From: Aliamphritea ceti
GTDB taxonomy: Bacteria > Pseudomonadota > Gammaproteobacteria > Pseudomonadales > Balneatricaceae
Direction of reading: 5' to 3'
NCBI RefSeq assembly: GCF_024347215.1
Contig: NZ_AP025282.1
Coordinates: forward strand, 3,410,001 to 3,474,000
Length of the DNA stretch: 64,000 nt
This document shows, one piece after another, positions 51,328-61,385 of the stretch. Numbering within the stretch: the stretch's first letter is position 1; each line of letters begins with the position of its first letter. The position numbers were made by a program, and so were the translations under genes. Under the pieces are notes generated by a model. That model was not told the DNA's origin, made no database searches, and saw only the letters and a list, made by a program, of their open reading frames with translations.

Positions 51328-51918
51328 ATGCAAAACCCTCTTCTGACAGCCCCCCTGAATGATAATGAACTCGATGAATTAGAGGCATTTCTGTTCAGTG
51401 ATGCTGTATCTGAAGATGCCCTGGACCTGATCGGTACCCACGGTTACTTCTGCGCATTGAATATCAGCCCGGCTGAAATTTCTGAAAAGCAACGTTTACA
51501 GGAAGTATTCGACGGTAAACCTGACTATCAGTCAGAAGAACAGAAGCAACGCATTACACATTTGCTAAACCGTCTTTACAGCAACATTGGCAGCGATCTT
51601 TATAACGATCACGACATGCTGATGCCGTGCGACCTGACCCTTCACGATACCGAAGATGAAGTTGCAGAATTAACACTCTGGGCACAGGCTTTCATGGAAG
51701 GTGTATTCCTGAAAGAAGACGAATGGTTTAACCACCAGGCGGAAGAAGAAGTCGCAGAGCTGATGCTACCTATCATGATCGCATCTGACCTGTTTGAAGA
51801 ACCAGAATTCACCAGCATGCGCGATGACCAGCGTCTGTGTGACGAGATGTGCCGCAGCATCCCGGACCTGTTGGTTGATCTGTATTTGCTGTTCCACGCA
51901 CCAAAAGATAAGCGTTAA
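51328..51918 (+). CDS. YecA/UPF0149 family protein
   Basis: This 196-residue acidic protein of the UPF0149 (YecA/YgfB) family has an all-helical fold. Segments are LNDNELDELEAFLFSDAVSED, LIGTHGYFCALNISPAEI, LTLWAQAFMEGVFLKEDEW and CDEMCRSIPDLLVDLYLLFHAP. It lacks the C-terminal SEC-C zinc motif that some YecA proteins carry. The function is not established. The start is ATG at 51328. It is divergent from recQ and followed by a terminator. Confidence 0.9.
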   Translation: MQNPLLTAPLNDNELDELEAFLFSDAVSEDALDLIGTHGYFCALNISPAEISEKQRLQEVFDGKPDYQSEEQKQRITHLLNRLYSNIGSDLYNDHDMLMPCDLTLHDTEDEVAELTLWAQAFMEGVFLKEDEWFNHQAEEEVAELMLPIMIASDLFEEPEFTSMRDDQRLCDEMCRSIPDLLVDLYLLFHAPKDKR

Positions 51919-51973
51919 TACAGACAGAAATACATAAAGAGATCTGAGCATATAGATCTCAGCTAATACCCAG

Positions 51974-52003
51974 TAACCCTGCCACAGTGCAGGGTTATTT
52001 TTT
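51974..52003 (+). terminator. Rho-independent terminator of the YecA-family gene
   Basis: A perfect 9-bp stem (taaccctgc / gcagggtta) with a 6-base loop is followed by six T. Confidence 0.92.
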
Positions 52004-52123
52004 CCTCAACTCATCATCAAATAATTATTAGAACTACCCGCAATTCAAAGCTGGACTCTCGCCAATAAAACAACAGCCCTGAAACCAGAGCTGCTTTTTA
52101 GCTGTATAAGAAACTGATTAACT

Positions 52124-52495
52124 TTAACGTTCTATCGGATGAAGAATAACCTGATCAAAATCATCACAATTATTACTCCAATGATCTCTTAAAGTAACAG
52201 GAAGAAAATTGATAAAAGCCAGATTCAGTGCATTTATCAATGATTGACCCTGAGTATCATTAGCATTGTAGCGCTTGTTTAACGGTATTTTAATAATACT
52301 GTTTCCCGTCCGAAAATGAACAAGTACAGCAGACCCCCAGTCATCTCCACCTTCTATATTTGTGATGAACCCATATTCCATTTTAGCAATGGGTAATTCA
52401 TCAATACAAAGCCTTCCCGGGTTTGTATCGGTAGCAAACGAATTACTGGATAAAAGAATAAAAATAGCAAACGAAATATATTTTTTTGCTTTCAT
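52124..52495 (-). CDS. Hypothetical secreted protein
   Basis: I do not recognise this 123-residue protein. A signal peptide (MKAKKYISFAIFILLSSNSFA, cleavage near SFA-TD) is clear. The mature part has two cysteines (RLCIDEL and NNCDDFD) and a small beta-rich pattern (YGFITNIEGGDDWGSAVLVHF). The start is ATG at 52495 with AAGGACG upstream. It is AT-rich, like the neighbouring accessory genes. It resembles the short secreted proteins often found alone in marine gammaproteobacteria. Confidence 0.6.
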   Translation of the reverse strand: MKAKKYISFAIFILLSSNSFATDTNPGRLCIDELPIAKMEYGFITNIEGGDDWGSAVLVHFRTGNSIIKIPLNKRYNANDTQGQSLINALNLAFINFLPVTLRDHWSNNCDDFDQVILHPIER

Positions 52496-52824
52496 AATAC
52501 GTCCTTGTAATTTATGTAATCATGAAATTATTGAATAAACTCACAGAGTAAAATTACTCAACTTGGGAGGCAGTATATTAAAACAAAAATATGGTATCAA
52601 CCGGTAAAGTTATTTTTTAAAAAATGATTTTAATGTGCTACATTTAAGATCATGTTTATAAACGAAATTTAAATTTAGCCACTCTTTTATATGATACAAA
52701 ACATCCATAATGTATAACGTAATTAATGATTCACAGATAAATAAATCAGTATAAAACTAAACAAACTCTTCAATCAGGATCATATTTTAAGTCACGAAAT
52801 CAGTTTCAATAACTGGTCCAGCCC
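52496..52824. other. AT-rich intergenic region
   Basis: About 329 AT-rich bases hold no recognised gene, terminator or RNA. The promoter of the minus-strand secreted-protein gene should lie at its left end. Confidence 0.4.
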
Positions 52825-53055
52825 TTAATCAATTGGCTGCCTAAGTACAGGTATTATAGAGTCTGCTTCCTTATAAAATTCTTCAACACTATCTACAGAA
52901 GCATCTTCAGGGACAAGCAGATCAATACCAAATAGAAAAAACATACTACTCATACCAATATATATAACTTGAACATGATCACTTGTATCTATAGCTAGGC
53001 CGACCCCAAAAAAGAATAAGGCTAAGGTTAAAGCTGTCCTTTGAAATCCTTTCAT
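52825..53055 (-). CDS. Hypothetical small membrane protein
   Basis: This 76-residue protein has two short hydrophobic segments (about 8-24 and 29-45) and a polar, acidic C-terminal half (LLVPEDASVDSVEEFYKEADS). I do not recognise it. The start is ATG at 53055 after AGGAAG. It lies 197 bases downstream of the TPM-PDZ gene on the same strand and could be part of that cluster. Confidence 0.55.
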   Translation of the reverse strand: MKGFQRTALTLALFFFGVGLAIDTSDHVQVIYIGMSSMFFLFGIDLLVPEDASVDSVEEFYKEADSIIPVLRQPID

Positions 53056-53252
53056 TAATACTTCCTATTTCTTTTAACTTCAGTAACTGTTAAAAGACAC
53101 ATATAACTTTTTGTTAACTGCATACGAAAATATTATCTACATTTATTCGATACCAAATGGATGATTAAACATAATCACCCATTTTAAATATACAAATAAA
53201 AATCAATAATACCCCTAACACCTAAAAACTCTAATATAACAGTTAAATTATA

Positions 53253-54890
53253 TTAGTGAACCTGACTCATTTCTCGTTTAGGCTCTACTTTTGCATTAAA
53301 ATTCATATAAAAATCTCCACGTAAAACTTGTATGGAAATTTCATCATCAGATTTTAAATTATATAATTCATCATCAATAAAATTAATACTCGGATTATTT
53401 TTCTCATTCCAATGGGTAATTAAATCATTCTTTTTTAGCCCCATACGATCAGCCTGAGAATCAGGTTCTATATGAAATATTTTAACTTGGTGCTTACCTC
53501 TACTAAAGAACGTCACACCAAAACGATACTTTCCGGGATCTGGATATGGAGGTGCTTTAATAAACTTATCAAAGTACATATTACCACGGCGAATTTTAAG
53601 AAAAATATCTAATCCAGGTCGAACAATTTGCATCCGTCTGTCTACAACGTTCGAATGTGGATTTTTGTTACTTTCCCATTGTAAAATAACGTCACCAACC
53701 ATCAGCCCCTGATTTTTAAGATAAGAATCTAGTCCAACAAATCTTTTTATTACTGTACCTTCATATCCACTATAGCCATATTTCATTCCAAAAGGTTTAT
53801 AAAATGGAATCCCCTGATGATCAAAACGCTCCCCTTCAGGGCGATATATATATAAGTGTTCGAAACCAAAAAGATATTTAGCAATCCCAGACTGATTTTG
53901 ACGACTAAAATCAAGATACCATATATTTCCTACCGTATGGCCGAGTCCATCTCCCATTGCTTTAAGATCAATCCGCCACTTTCCATCGTAGCCTTTTTCA
54001 AATAGAAACGGATCACAGGAGCGGTCCTGCAATTTAGGCATCCAAACAGCCAAGGAACGAGAGCTATCATAGAAAAGATGCTCCATCTGACAATTTTTAT
54101 ACCGCTTTACAGCATTATCCATCTGAGCAGGAGTACTTACTTTTCCCTTCATATGCAACTTTGACCCAGCAGTAAAAATATCCAGATCCCAGCGACCATT
54201 CCGATTTTCCATCGCTTCAAAAAATCGACGTAAGGTTTCAACCGGCTGTTCAGCTGCGAGAATGTCCGATCGCCCTTCAACAAAGGTATTATCCCGTCCG
54301 CTGGCAATATTACCTTTACTACTCGCTCCACCGCCTATACTCATTTTCAATGAGTCAGGATCAAACTCTCCACCTTTCATAGCATCAATCAATCGAATTC
54401 TGATCAATTCACTCGTCGCAAAGATGCCTTCATCTACTCTGCCTAACTTAAAATAAGGCACCATTTGCCGTTGTTCAATGTACGCAATGAAAGCATCAGG
54501 AAAAACAGACTCAAGCTGAGCCGAAACCTCTATGCGTAACACATCCTTAACCGGATCAATTACTAATAACAAACCTCTACCCTGACGACTTTGCTCCCCA
54601 ATCAACTCATCATTGAATAATTGCCTGGAATATTCGTCGATATCGGAAATATCATTTGCCGTAACAATGCGGTAATCAAGATCATATCTTTGTAATAAAA
54701 CCTGATGGTATTCATTAATATAATTTTCATCATCTACGGATAATAGATTCGACTGATCATCAATTAAACTTAATTTTTGATCAAATAAGTCTTGTAAATC
54801 GATTTTATCTAAATAACTATTTCCGTCATAAGAGAGCCTGATGATAACGGCCGTCAAAAGCAGCAGTAACACTAGCGTTAAAAATTTCAT
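53253..54890 (-). CDS. TPM domain - PDZ fusion membrane protein
   Basis: This 545-residue protein has an N-terminal membrane helix (about 2-18), a TPM (TPM_phosphatase) domain (about 40-170) with RGLLLVIDPVKDVLRIEVSAQLE and AFIAYIEQRQMVPYFKLGRVDEGI, a linker (about 185-215), a middle part I do not recognise, and two C-terminal PDZ-like modules (about 370-450 and 460-535; SYLKNQGLMVGDVILQW and SQADRMGLKKNDLITHW). TPM proteins usually pair with LemA and end in a glycine-rich tail; fusion to PDZ modules is unusual. The start is ATG at 54890 after AAGGATG. lemA ends 40 bases upstream, so the two are likely co-transcribed. Confidence 0.82.
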   Translation of the reverse strand: MKFLTLVLLLLLTAVIIRLSYDGNSYLDKIDLQDLFDQKLSLIDDQSNLLSVDDENYINEYHQVLLQRYDLDYRIVTANDISDIDEYSRQLFNDELIGEQSRQGRGLLLVIDPVKDVLRIEVSAQLESVFPDAFIAYIEQRQMVPYFKLGRVDEGIFATSELIRIRLIDAMKGGEFDPDSLKMSIGGGASSKGNIASGRDNTFVEGRSDILAAEQPVETLRRFFEAMENRNGRWDLDIFTAGSKLHMKGKVSTPAQMDNAVKRYKNCQMEHLFYDSSRSLAVWMPKLQDRSCDPFLFEKGYDGKWRIDLKAMGDGLGHTVGNIWYLDFSRQNQSGIAKYLFGFEHLYIYRPEGERFDHQGIPFYKPFGMKYGYSGYEGTVIKRFVGLDSYLKNQGLMVGDVILQWESNKNPHSNVVDRRMQIVRPGLDIFLKIRRGNMYFDKFIKAPPYPDPGKYRFGVTFFSRGKHQVKIFHIEPDSQADRMGLKKNDLITHWNEKNNPSINFIDDELYNLKSDDEISIQVLRGDFYMNFNAKVEPKREMSQVH

Positions 54891-54930
54891 TACTCATCCT
54901 TGAGTTATTTAATCAAGTTCACTTTGTTAA

Positions 54931-55587
54931 TCAATCCAATTCAACAGATACCCTTTCATTGGAACCATTATCAGATTGAAAATATTCTTTTCGCTTGAAA
55001 CTACCAATAGAAGCAATAAAACTACCTGGAATCCCTCTGATAGAACGATTAAATGCTTCAACGTGTTGATTATAATTAATTCTTGCAATATTAATCCGGT
55101 TTTCAGACCCTTCTAACTGAGCTTGCAAAGCTAAAATTTGATCATTTGACCTAAGCTCAGGATAAGATTCAACAGTGGCAATCAGCTTATTCATTAAGCC
55201 ACCAATTTTACTTTGTGAGACATCATAAGCCTGTAAGAAATCTTTATCTGTAATTCCAACTAATGCATTTTCTGCCATCATTTGTTCACCGTCCTGACTA
55301 GCATTCATAAGTAAGCTCATAATCTGTTCCATCTTTTGATTATCCCCGGCGCGGGCAGTTGTTATGCTTTCTAAGGTGTTTCTTTCATGATTCATAAAAG
55401 CAGAAAGAGTTTTTACTAAATTAGGAATCAGATCAGCTCGACGTTGATAATTACTTTCAACCTGCGCCCATGCACTAAATACTGCCTCGTCTTTATTTAC
55501 AGCACTGTTATAAAAGTAAACACAAACCAATATAGGCAATATTAAAATAAGTAAAACAGTTATAATTGAAGATAATAATGTATTCAT
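54931..55587 (-). CDS. lemA: LemA family protein
   Basis: This 218-residue protein has an N-terminal membrane helix (about 6-26) and the LemA helical bundle: NSAVNKDEAVFSAWAQVESNYQRRADLIPNLV split across residues 27-60, then LNA-like central helices, and the SYPELRSNDQILALQAQLEGSENRI segment (about 140-165). LemA proteins are widespread and usually occur with TPM proteins, but their molecular role is unclear. The start is ATG at 55587 with GAGGG upstream. The TPM-PDZ gene follows after 40 bases, supporting a shared function at the membrane. Confidence 0.93.
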   Translation of the reverse strand: MNTLLSSIITVLLILILPILVCVYFYNSAVNKDEAVFSAWAQVESNYQRRADLIPNLVKTLSAFMNHERNTLESITTARAGDNQKMEQIMSLLMNASQDGEQMMAENALVGITDKDFLQAYDVSQSKIGGLMNKLIATVESYPELRSNDQILALQAQLEGSENRINIARINYNQHVEAFNRSIRGIPGSFIASIGSFKRKEYFQSDNGSNERVSVELD

Positions 55588-55705
55588 AACGCCCTCACTA
55601 TCCTTGTGATGAATGAAATATAATTCTTATTAATTATTCTATTCATAGCCTCATAAACATCAGTAAAAATAAGCACATAAAGCAATTATTTAAACTGTAG
55701 TGATT

Positions 55706-56656
55706 TTATTTAACACATGACACATAAGCATGTGCACGCCAGGATGACCGCCGAGTTTTATTACATGCTGTTTCTTTGAAATAAATCTCTCTAACCGGAC
55801 TTGATTCAGCGGTAAAAACTAATACATCTTCAAATATCTCTTGCCCGTTTTTTTCCACCTCGATCCGATACCTTCCCGGATAGACCTGGTAATGTTTTTT
55901 ATCATAGCCGCCAACTTTTCCTGCAGCATACTCAGGAAAAACATCAGCAGCATATTTAAGCGCTGCGGCACTCGTAAAGGCTCCTTGCAGAATATCCTCA
56001 GCTGGCGGAGGCGCTCCGGTAAGAAAAACATCTACCCCTTCTACTTCTGTCCGCTGCTGATCAAACAACTTAAGCTCTACCCTTTGCATTTTTTTCAAAT
56101 GCACTGCTTCAGAAACCCTGGCAAGCACTGGCCGGATATCCTTATATGGCACAGGTAACCAGTAATAAGCCTCTCCAGCTTTAAGTTTAATCAAATAACC
56201 CCTGTCTATACTGGCCTTATCCCATCCATCCCCCTCACCGCTATAAGGCACCGTAGGTAAGACATCCGCAACGACTTTACGGTATTCACTAACAATGGGG
56301 TAACTATCAGATTTTACCCAGCGAAAATACTTAAGAGGGTCTGCTAAACGCACTTCAAACTTAACAACACCATTCGCATCAGTTTTTAAAGGCTGATCCG
56401 GAGATACACGTAATTCAGAGCCGACAAAATCAAACCATAGCTGCGTATTTATGGCTGGCACCCATTCTTCACCGACTTTCTGCTGCACTAAAAATTCAGC
56501 AACGCCTGATCGCGACTGCTTCAAAAGATCAACTAGTTCTATCCGATACCTGGTATTTTCAGTGGTTACTGCAGGTGGTTTTAAGACTGTGTATTGACAC
56601 TCTGAGAGCAGCAAGACCATCAGCACCTTAATTATTCTTAATAAACGAATGTACAA
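55706..56656 (-). CDS. Hypothetical exported protein
   Basis: I do not recognise this 316-residue protein. The N-terminus is hydrophobic (about 3-18) and followed by LLLSEC, an imperfect lipobox, so it may be a lipoprotein or simply exported. A beta-rich domain follows (VEFLVQQ-like patterns, TDANGVVKFEVRL), similar to an Ig-like or carboxypeptidase-regulatory fold, then a second part with GVDVFLTGAPPPAED and YQVYPGRYRIEVEKNG. The start is a TTG at 56656, supported by GAGGGAAT nine bases upstream. It lies 118 bases upstream of lemA on the same strand and may be expressed with it. Confidence 0.6.
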   Translation of the reverse strand: MYIRLLRIIKVLMVLLLSECQYTVLKPPAVTTENTRYRIELVDLLKQSRSGVAEFLVQQKVGEEWVPAINTQLWFDFVGSELRVSPDQPLKTDANGVVKFEVRLADPLKYFRWVKSDSYPIVSEYRKVVADVLPTVPYSGEGDGWDKASIDRGYLIKLKAGEAYYWLPVPYKDIRPVLARVSEAVHLKKMQRVELKLFDQQRTEVEGVDVFLTGAPPPAEDILQGAFTSAAALKYAADVFPEYAAGKVGGYDKKHYQVYPGRYRIEVEKNGQEIFEDVLVFTAESSPVREIYFKETACNKTRRSSWRAHAYVSCVK

Positions 56657-56985
56657 CGTTTTATTCCCTCAAAACTAAAATTCATTCCTTAAAAAAACAT
56701 CTTCCTAAGACACCTTCTGTGGCACGTTGAATTAGCTATAACATTTATTTGTTTTTAGAAACAATATTGATCACAGCTAACCTGTCTCTTAATATTAATT
56801 GGACGAACTTACTACAGTAATCAGCACTATTGAAGTATTTATTAGTTTTTAAAAGCTCTTGGATATATGAATATTTTTTAAAAACTTAATAAAACATGCT
56901 TTTATACGAACCACTTACGAGGTAATCTAACAGAAGAAATTGGATTTCTGACTGCTGACTATATGGATATAACAGGCAACTTTTT
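56657..56985. other. AT-rich divergent region upstream of gspC
   Basis: About 329 AT-rich bases separate the exported-protein gene from the secretion operon. They should hold both promoters. No known operator was recognised. Confidence 0.4.
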
Positions 56986-57876
56986 ATGCTACTTCCTCAG
57001 TTTATCTCTCGCTCACTTACTCATATTCTGATTGCCGGATGTGCCGTTCTGCTGGCTCAGTTATGTTGGCAGGTTGTCATCAGCCAGCTCAGTTTTACCC
57101 CAGCGGAAAGTATTAATACTAAAGCTGCCCTGAACTCACACACGCTTGTCAGCCTCGATTCATCAGAAATTATTCGCGCCAATTTATTTGGTGTTGTTAA
57201 AAAAAACGCACCGAATGCGGTTTTACCCAAACCTAAAATCAGCCGTCTTAATATCCAGGTACTTGGCATCATCAGTGGTTCACACCAAAGTAAGGCGGCT
57301 ATTCTCAGCCATAACGGAAAGCACGGTGCTTTTTTAATCCATCAAACCCTGCTCTCTCTGGGAAAGCCTGAAATTTCTATTACTGCGATAGATGAACGCC
57401 GAATCACTATTGATAATGACGGCACAGAAGAACATCTGTTCTTAAAAGAGACGTCTGAGAACAGCTTTCTCAGTAACATACAGGTTGATGTATCAGATGT
57501 TGCGGAACCTCCTGCCAACACTCTAATACCTATACAGCACATAAACTTACAGGATAACGACCAGCTGCAGAGAGTTGTAAAACATATTGACCGTATAGTC
57601 GCCACACGACCCGACTTTTATAAACGCTTTGTTTCCTTCAGTCAGGTTGCTGCATCATCAAACAATGTATCCGGCCTGCTTATTAAACCAGGAAAAGATA
57701 AACGGTTTCTTGCACAAATCCCCTTACAGTCAGGTGACATCATCACTCACCTTAACGGTAAAGATATTTCACAACACTCTCAGGACAACATTCTTTCGTT
57801 ATTAACAGAAACGCCAATGATTGCCCTGCAACTGCAGCGTGAGTCTACAGCTATAACCCTTAAGTTAAGTATCTGA
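56986..57876 (+). CDS. gspC: Type II secretion system protein C
   Basis: This 296-residue inner-membrane protein links the inner-membrane platform to the outer-membrane secretin. It has a short cytoplasmic part, one membrane helix (about 12-32), a periplasmic homology region (about 90-155; RLNIQVLGIISGSHQSKAAI) and a C-terminal PDZ domain (about 210-290; LLIKPGKDKRFLAQIPLQSGDIITHLNG). The start is ATG at 56986. gspD begins three bases after its stop. Confidence 0.93.
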   Translation: MLLPQFISRSLTHILIAGCAVLLAQLCWQVVISQLSFTPAESINTKAALNSHTLVSLDSSEIIRANLFGVVKKNAPNAVLPKPKISRLNIQVLGIISGSHQSKAAILSHNGKHGAFLIHQTLLSLGKPEISITAIDERRITIDNDGTEEHLFLKETSENSFLSNIQVDVSDVAEPPANTLIPIQHINLQDNDQLQRVVKHIDRIVATRPDFYKRFVSFSQVAASSNNVSGLLIKPGKDKRFLAQIPLQSGDIITHLNGKDISQHSQDNILSLLTETPMIALQLQRESTAITLKLSI

Positions 57877-57879
57877 ACG

Positions 57880-59883
57880 ATGAATACCATTAAACATATC
57901 CTGGTTCTGATAGTACTTAACGCAATGGTATTTTTTTCAGGCCTTGCAACAGCAGAAGACTACACCTTAAACATGCAGGATGTCGAAATCCGGGACTTCA
58001 TCAATACCATCGCCAAACTTACTGAAAAAACCATCATTATTGATGAGAAGGTCAAAGGACGCATCTCCATCGAAAGCCCGAAAACACTATCTTCGGAAGA
58101 TTTATATGAGATTTTTTTAGTTCAGCTGAGTGTAAAAGGCTACACCGTTATCGATAACGGCACAGGTATTCTGAAAGTAATACCGGCACAGGGAGCCAAA
58201 CTGCAAGGTGCAGAAGTTGGGTTGGGAATTCCACAAAGTAACAGCGAGAAAATAATTACCCAGGTCATAGAAGTTAAAAATGTTAACAGTAACCAGCTAG
58301 CTGCAACTCTGCGGCCACTGGTAGATGCACAAATAGGGGTTATTGCCGCTTATGCGACTTCTAACGTAATTCTGGTTACAGACAGAGCTACAAATGTAAA
58401 ACGCATCTCAAAGATCATTCAGGAAGTCGACCGGGCAGACTCACAACGTTTATCAATAATAAAGCTTAACTACGCGTCAGCAACTGAATTAGAACGAACC
58501 TTAAATAACCTTACTCAGCGACAGGGCGCCGAACAAAGCAGAACCCCTCCTATTATTTCAGCAGATACCCGTACAAATACACTGATTATACGCGCAGACC
58601 TGCCTGACTGGCTGAAGCTTAAAAGCATCATTGAACAATTGGATTCCGAAGTAGAAAATACGGCTAACCATAAAGTTATCTATCTTAAATACGCCAATGC
58701 AGGAGACCTCTTACCTGTTTTAAAAGGTGTCAGTAACAGTATTGTTGAAAATGCCAGCAGCAGTAACGGTGGACAGATCTCAGCCTCAGCACCTCAAAAT
58801 GTAACGATAAATGCTCACGAACAGACCAACGCTATTATCATTTCCGGTGACCCATCAATTATAAAAAATCTGGAAAGTATTATTTCTAATCTGGATATCC
58901 GGCGTGCGCAAGTAATGGTGGAAGCCATCATTGCCGAAATAACTGACACAAAAGCACGGGAACTTGGCATTCAGTGGCTGTTTGGCAGTAATAACAATTA
59001 TGTGTCTGCAGTAAATTTTCCCGGCAGCGGCAATAACAGTATTGTTGCCCTGGCAAATGCAGCCTCACAAAAAGCCGACACTTCAGGGTTTATTGGTGAA
59101 GGTCTTAACCTGGCAACCGGCAGTATTAACCGTAACGGTTTTAGTTTTGCTGCGTTTCTACAAGCTCTGGCGACCGATAAAGACACCAACATTCTATCAA
59201 CACCAAATCTGGTCACACTGGATAATGAAGAAGCCTCTATTCTTGTTGGTCAGGAAATACCGGTGATTACGGGTTCAACAACAGGTTCAGATAACAACAA
59301 TCCCTACCAGACAATCGAACGTAAAGACGTAGGTATTAAGCTCACCATTAAACCTCAAATAAATGAAGGCAGTGCCATTCTGCTAAAAATCACTCAGGAA
59401 GTTTCATCCGTGTCTGGCCTACTCGCATCAGATATTGTGACGAACAAACGGGTGATAGATACCACGGTTTTAATTGACGATGGTTCAATGATTGCCCTTG
59501 GTGGCCTGATGACTGATGAAGTACAGGAAACCTATTCTAAAGTCCCGGTGTTAGGCGATATTCCTTTGCTCGGTAAAGCTTTCAGGTCTGATCAGACAAA
59601 ACGTGAAAAACGTAACCTGATGGTTTTTCTACGGCCAAAAGTTCTGTTGGATCAGGCTTCTGCCACACAGGAAAGCCGTAAAAAATATCAGGCACTGTAC
59701 AGCCTGCAGCAGCAACAAAATATTGAAACAGACATCAACCTCATTCCCGGAGAAAAACGCCCTGCCTTGCCCAGCTGGGATAGCGAAAGCATTGCACCGA
59801 GCTGGTATGGCAATCAACCGCTACCTAACGCAATCAGTGAGTCAGGTGAACTTCAGTATGTCTCACCTGAAACCTTTTTCTGA
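57880..59883 (+). CDS. gspD: Type II secretion system secretin D
   Basis: This 667-residue protein forms the outer-membrane channel. After a signal peptide (cleavage near ATA-ED) come the N0 domain (about 25-105), the repeated N1-N3 domains (about 125-330; VIEVKNVNSNQLAATLRPLVD and VIYLKYANAGDLLPVLKG) and the secretin core (about 340-610) with VMVEAIIAEITD and VPVLGDIPLLGKAFRS. A short C-terminal S domain follows. The start is ATG at 57880, just after gspC. The length is typical of GspD. Confidence 0.96.
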   Translation: MNTIKHILVLIVLNAMVFFSGLATAEDYTLNMQDVEIRDFINTIAKLTEKTIIIDEKVKGRISIESPKTLSSEDLYEIFLVQLSVKGYTVIDNGTGILKVIPAQGAKLQGAEVGLGIPQSNSEKIITQVIEVKNVNSNQLAATLRPLVDAQIGVIAAYATSNVILVTDRATNVKRISKIIQEVDRADSQRLSIIKLNYASATELERTLNNLTQRQGAEQSRTPPIISADTRTNTLIIRADLPDWLKLKSIIEQLDSEVENTANHKVIYLKYANAGDLLPVLKGVSNSIVENASSSNGGQISASAPQNVTINAHEQTNAIIISGDPSIIKNLESIISNLDIRRAQVMVEAIIAEITDTKARELGIQWLFGSNNNYVSAVNFPGSGNNSIVALANAASQKADTSGFIGEGLNLATGSINRNGFSFAAFLQALATDKDTNILSTPNLVTLDNEEASILVGQEIPVITGSTTGSDNNNPYQTIERKDVGIKLTIKPQINEGSAILLKITQEVSSVSGLLASDIVTNKRVIDTTVLIDDGSMIALGGLMTDEVQETYSKVPVLGDIPLLGKAFRSDQTKREKRNLMVFLRPKVLLDQASATQESRKKYQALYSLQQQQNIETDINLIPGEKRPALPSWDSESIAPSWYGNQPLPNAISESGELQYVSPETFF

Positions 59884-59894
59884 GTGGCATTCCT

Positions 59895-61385
59895 ATGAAG
59901 AGTACTCCTTTACTGCCGTTCAGCTTTGCCTACAAACAAGGCGTAATGGCTATTCGCACTGATAGCCAGCCTGCTGACATTCTCTATTCCGAAAGCACCT
60001 CGCTTCAGGCAATTGCAGAAACCTGTCGCGTACTCCCAGCTCCAGTGAACTATGTGCTGCAGTCAGCGGATGAAATCCAGAAACAGATCTCTCTCATTTA
60101 TAAAGAGGCCGATAATGACTTTGCAGCAATACATGAACTGAACGACCACCTTGATCTCAGAGACATGAATCTGGAAACAGCTATCACTGAAGATTTACTT
60201 GATAGTCAGGACGATGCGCCAGTGATTCGTATGATAAATGTCCTCTTCAGCCAGGCTCTCAAACAAAAAGCTTCGGATATACATATTGAAACGTTCGAAG
60301 CCAGTATGTCAGTCCGGATACGTGTAGATGGTGTGCTTCAGGAGGTATTAAAGCCAGATTATCGCTGGGCTCCACGTCTGATCTCCCGCATCAAAGTCAT
60401 GGCTAAACTGGATATCGCTGAGAAACGCGTTCCACAGGATGGGCGGGTATCGTTAAAGATGGCGGGTCAGGCACTGGATGTCCGAGTCTCGACTATGCCT
60501 GCGATTCACGGTGAACGCATTGTTCTGCGTTTACTGGAGAAACAGACCCGACAACTTAATTTTTCACAGCTGGGAATACCTCAACAAACCGCTGATAAAC
60601 TTCACGAGCTGTTTCAGGTACCTAACGGGATTATTTTGGTAACCGGCCCCACAGGCTCAGGTAAAACCACCACTCTTTATGCCGGACTATCCGCTCTGAA
60701 TGATAAATCACGCAATATACTCACAGTTGAAGACCCGGTTGAATATGCACTTGAAGGTGTCGGGCAGACTCCCGTTAATACAAAAACCGGGATGAGCTTT
60801 GCCAAAGGCCTGAAAGCGATTCTGCGTCAGGACCCGGATGTCGTCATGATAGGTGAAATTCGTGATGCAGAAACAGCACAGATAGCGGTACAGGCCAGCC
60901 TCACCGGGCACCTTGTCTTATCAACACTACACACCAATGATTCGCTTGGCGCAATTACCCGCCTGATGGATATAGGTATCGAATCCTATCTGATCGCATC
61001 AGCGCTTAAAGGTGTATTAGCCCAGCGCTTAATAAGACTTTTGTGCAAACACTGTAAAACCCCGGCAACACTGGATGCCCAACTTGCTGAGCGGTTAGGA
61101 GATTCAACTCAGGCAAATGCAGAGGTTTTTGATGCTTGCGGCTGTGACCTCTGTAACAACAGCGGCTACTCTGGTCGTGTCGGTTTATATGAACTTCTTA
61201 CTGTTACTCCCCCGCTGGCAAAGCTCATCCATAACCGCGCCAGTGAACATGAAATTGCTGAATATGCTCAGGCCTATGTCAGCACCTTATTAACGGAAGG
61301 AAGACAACTAGTCTTACAGGGTAAAACACCTGCCCACGAAGTATTAAGAACAGTTAAGGACTCAACTGGCTATGCCATCGTTTGA
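59895..61385 (+). CDS. gspE: Type II secretion system ATPase E
   Basis: This 496-residue cytoplasmic ATPase powers pseudopilus assembly. It has an N1E region, Walker A TGPTGSGKTTT (about 249-259), an Asp box and His box (RQDPDVVMIGEIRD and TGHLVLSTLHTNDS) and a tetracysteine zinc site split as CKHC and CDLC (about 383-418), normal for GspE. The start is ATG at 59895. Its end overlaps gspF by 14 bases. Confidence 0.96.
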   Translation: MKSTPLLPFSFAYKQGVMAIRTDSQPADILYSESTSLQAIAETCRVLPAPVNYVLQSADEIQKQISLIYKEADNDFAAIHELNDHLDLRDMNLETAITEDLLDSQDDAPVIRMINVLFSQALKQKASDIHIETFEASMSVRIRVDGVLQEVLKPDYRWAPRLISRIKVMAKLDIAEKRVPQDGRVSLKMAGQALDVRVSTMPAIHGERIVLRLLEKQTRQLNFSQLGIPQQTADKLHELFQVPNGIILVTGPTGSGKTTTLYAGLSALNDKSRNILTVEDPVEYALEGVGQTPVNTKTGMSFAKGLKAILRQDPDVVMIGEIRDAETAQIAVQASLTGHLVLSTLHTNDSLGAITRLMDIGIESYLIASALKGVLAQRLIRLLCKHCKTPATLDAQLAERLGDSTQANAEVFDACGCDLCNNSGYSGRVGLYELLTVTPPLAKLIHNRASEHEIAEYAQAYVSTLLTEGRQLVLQGKTPAHEVLRTVKDSTGYAIV

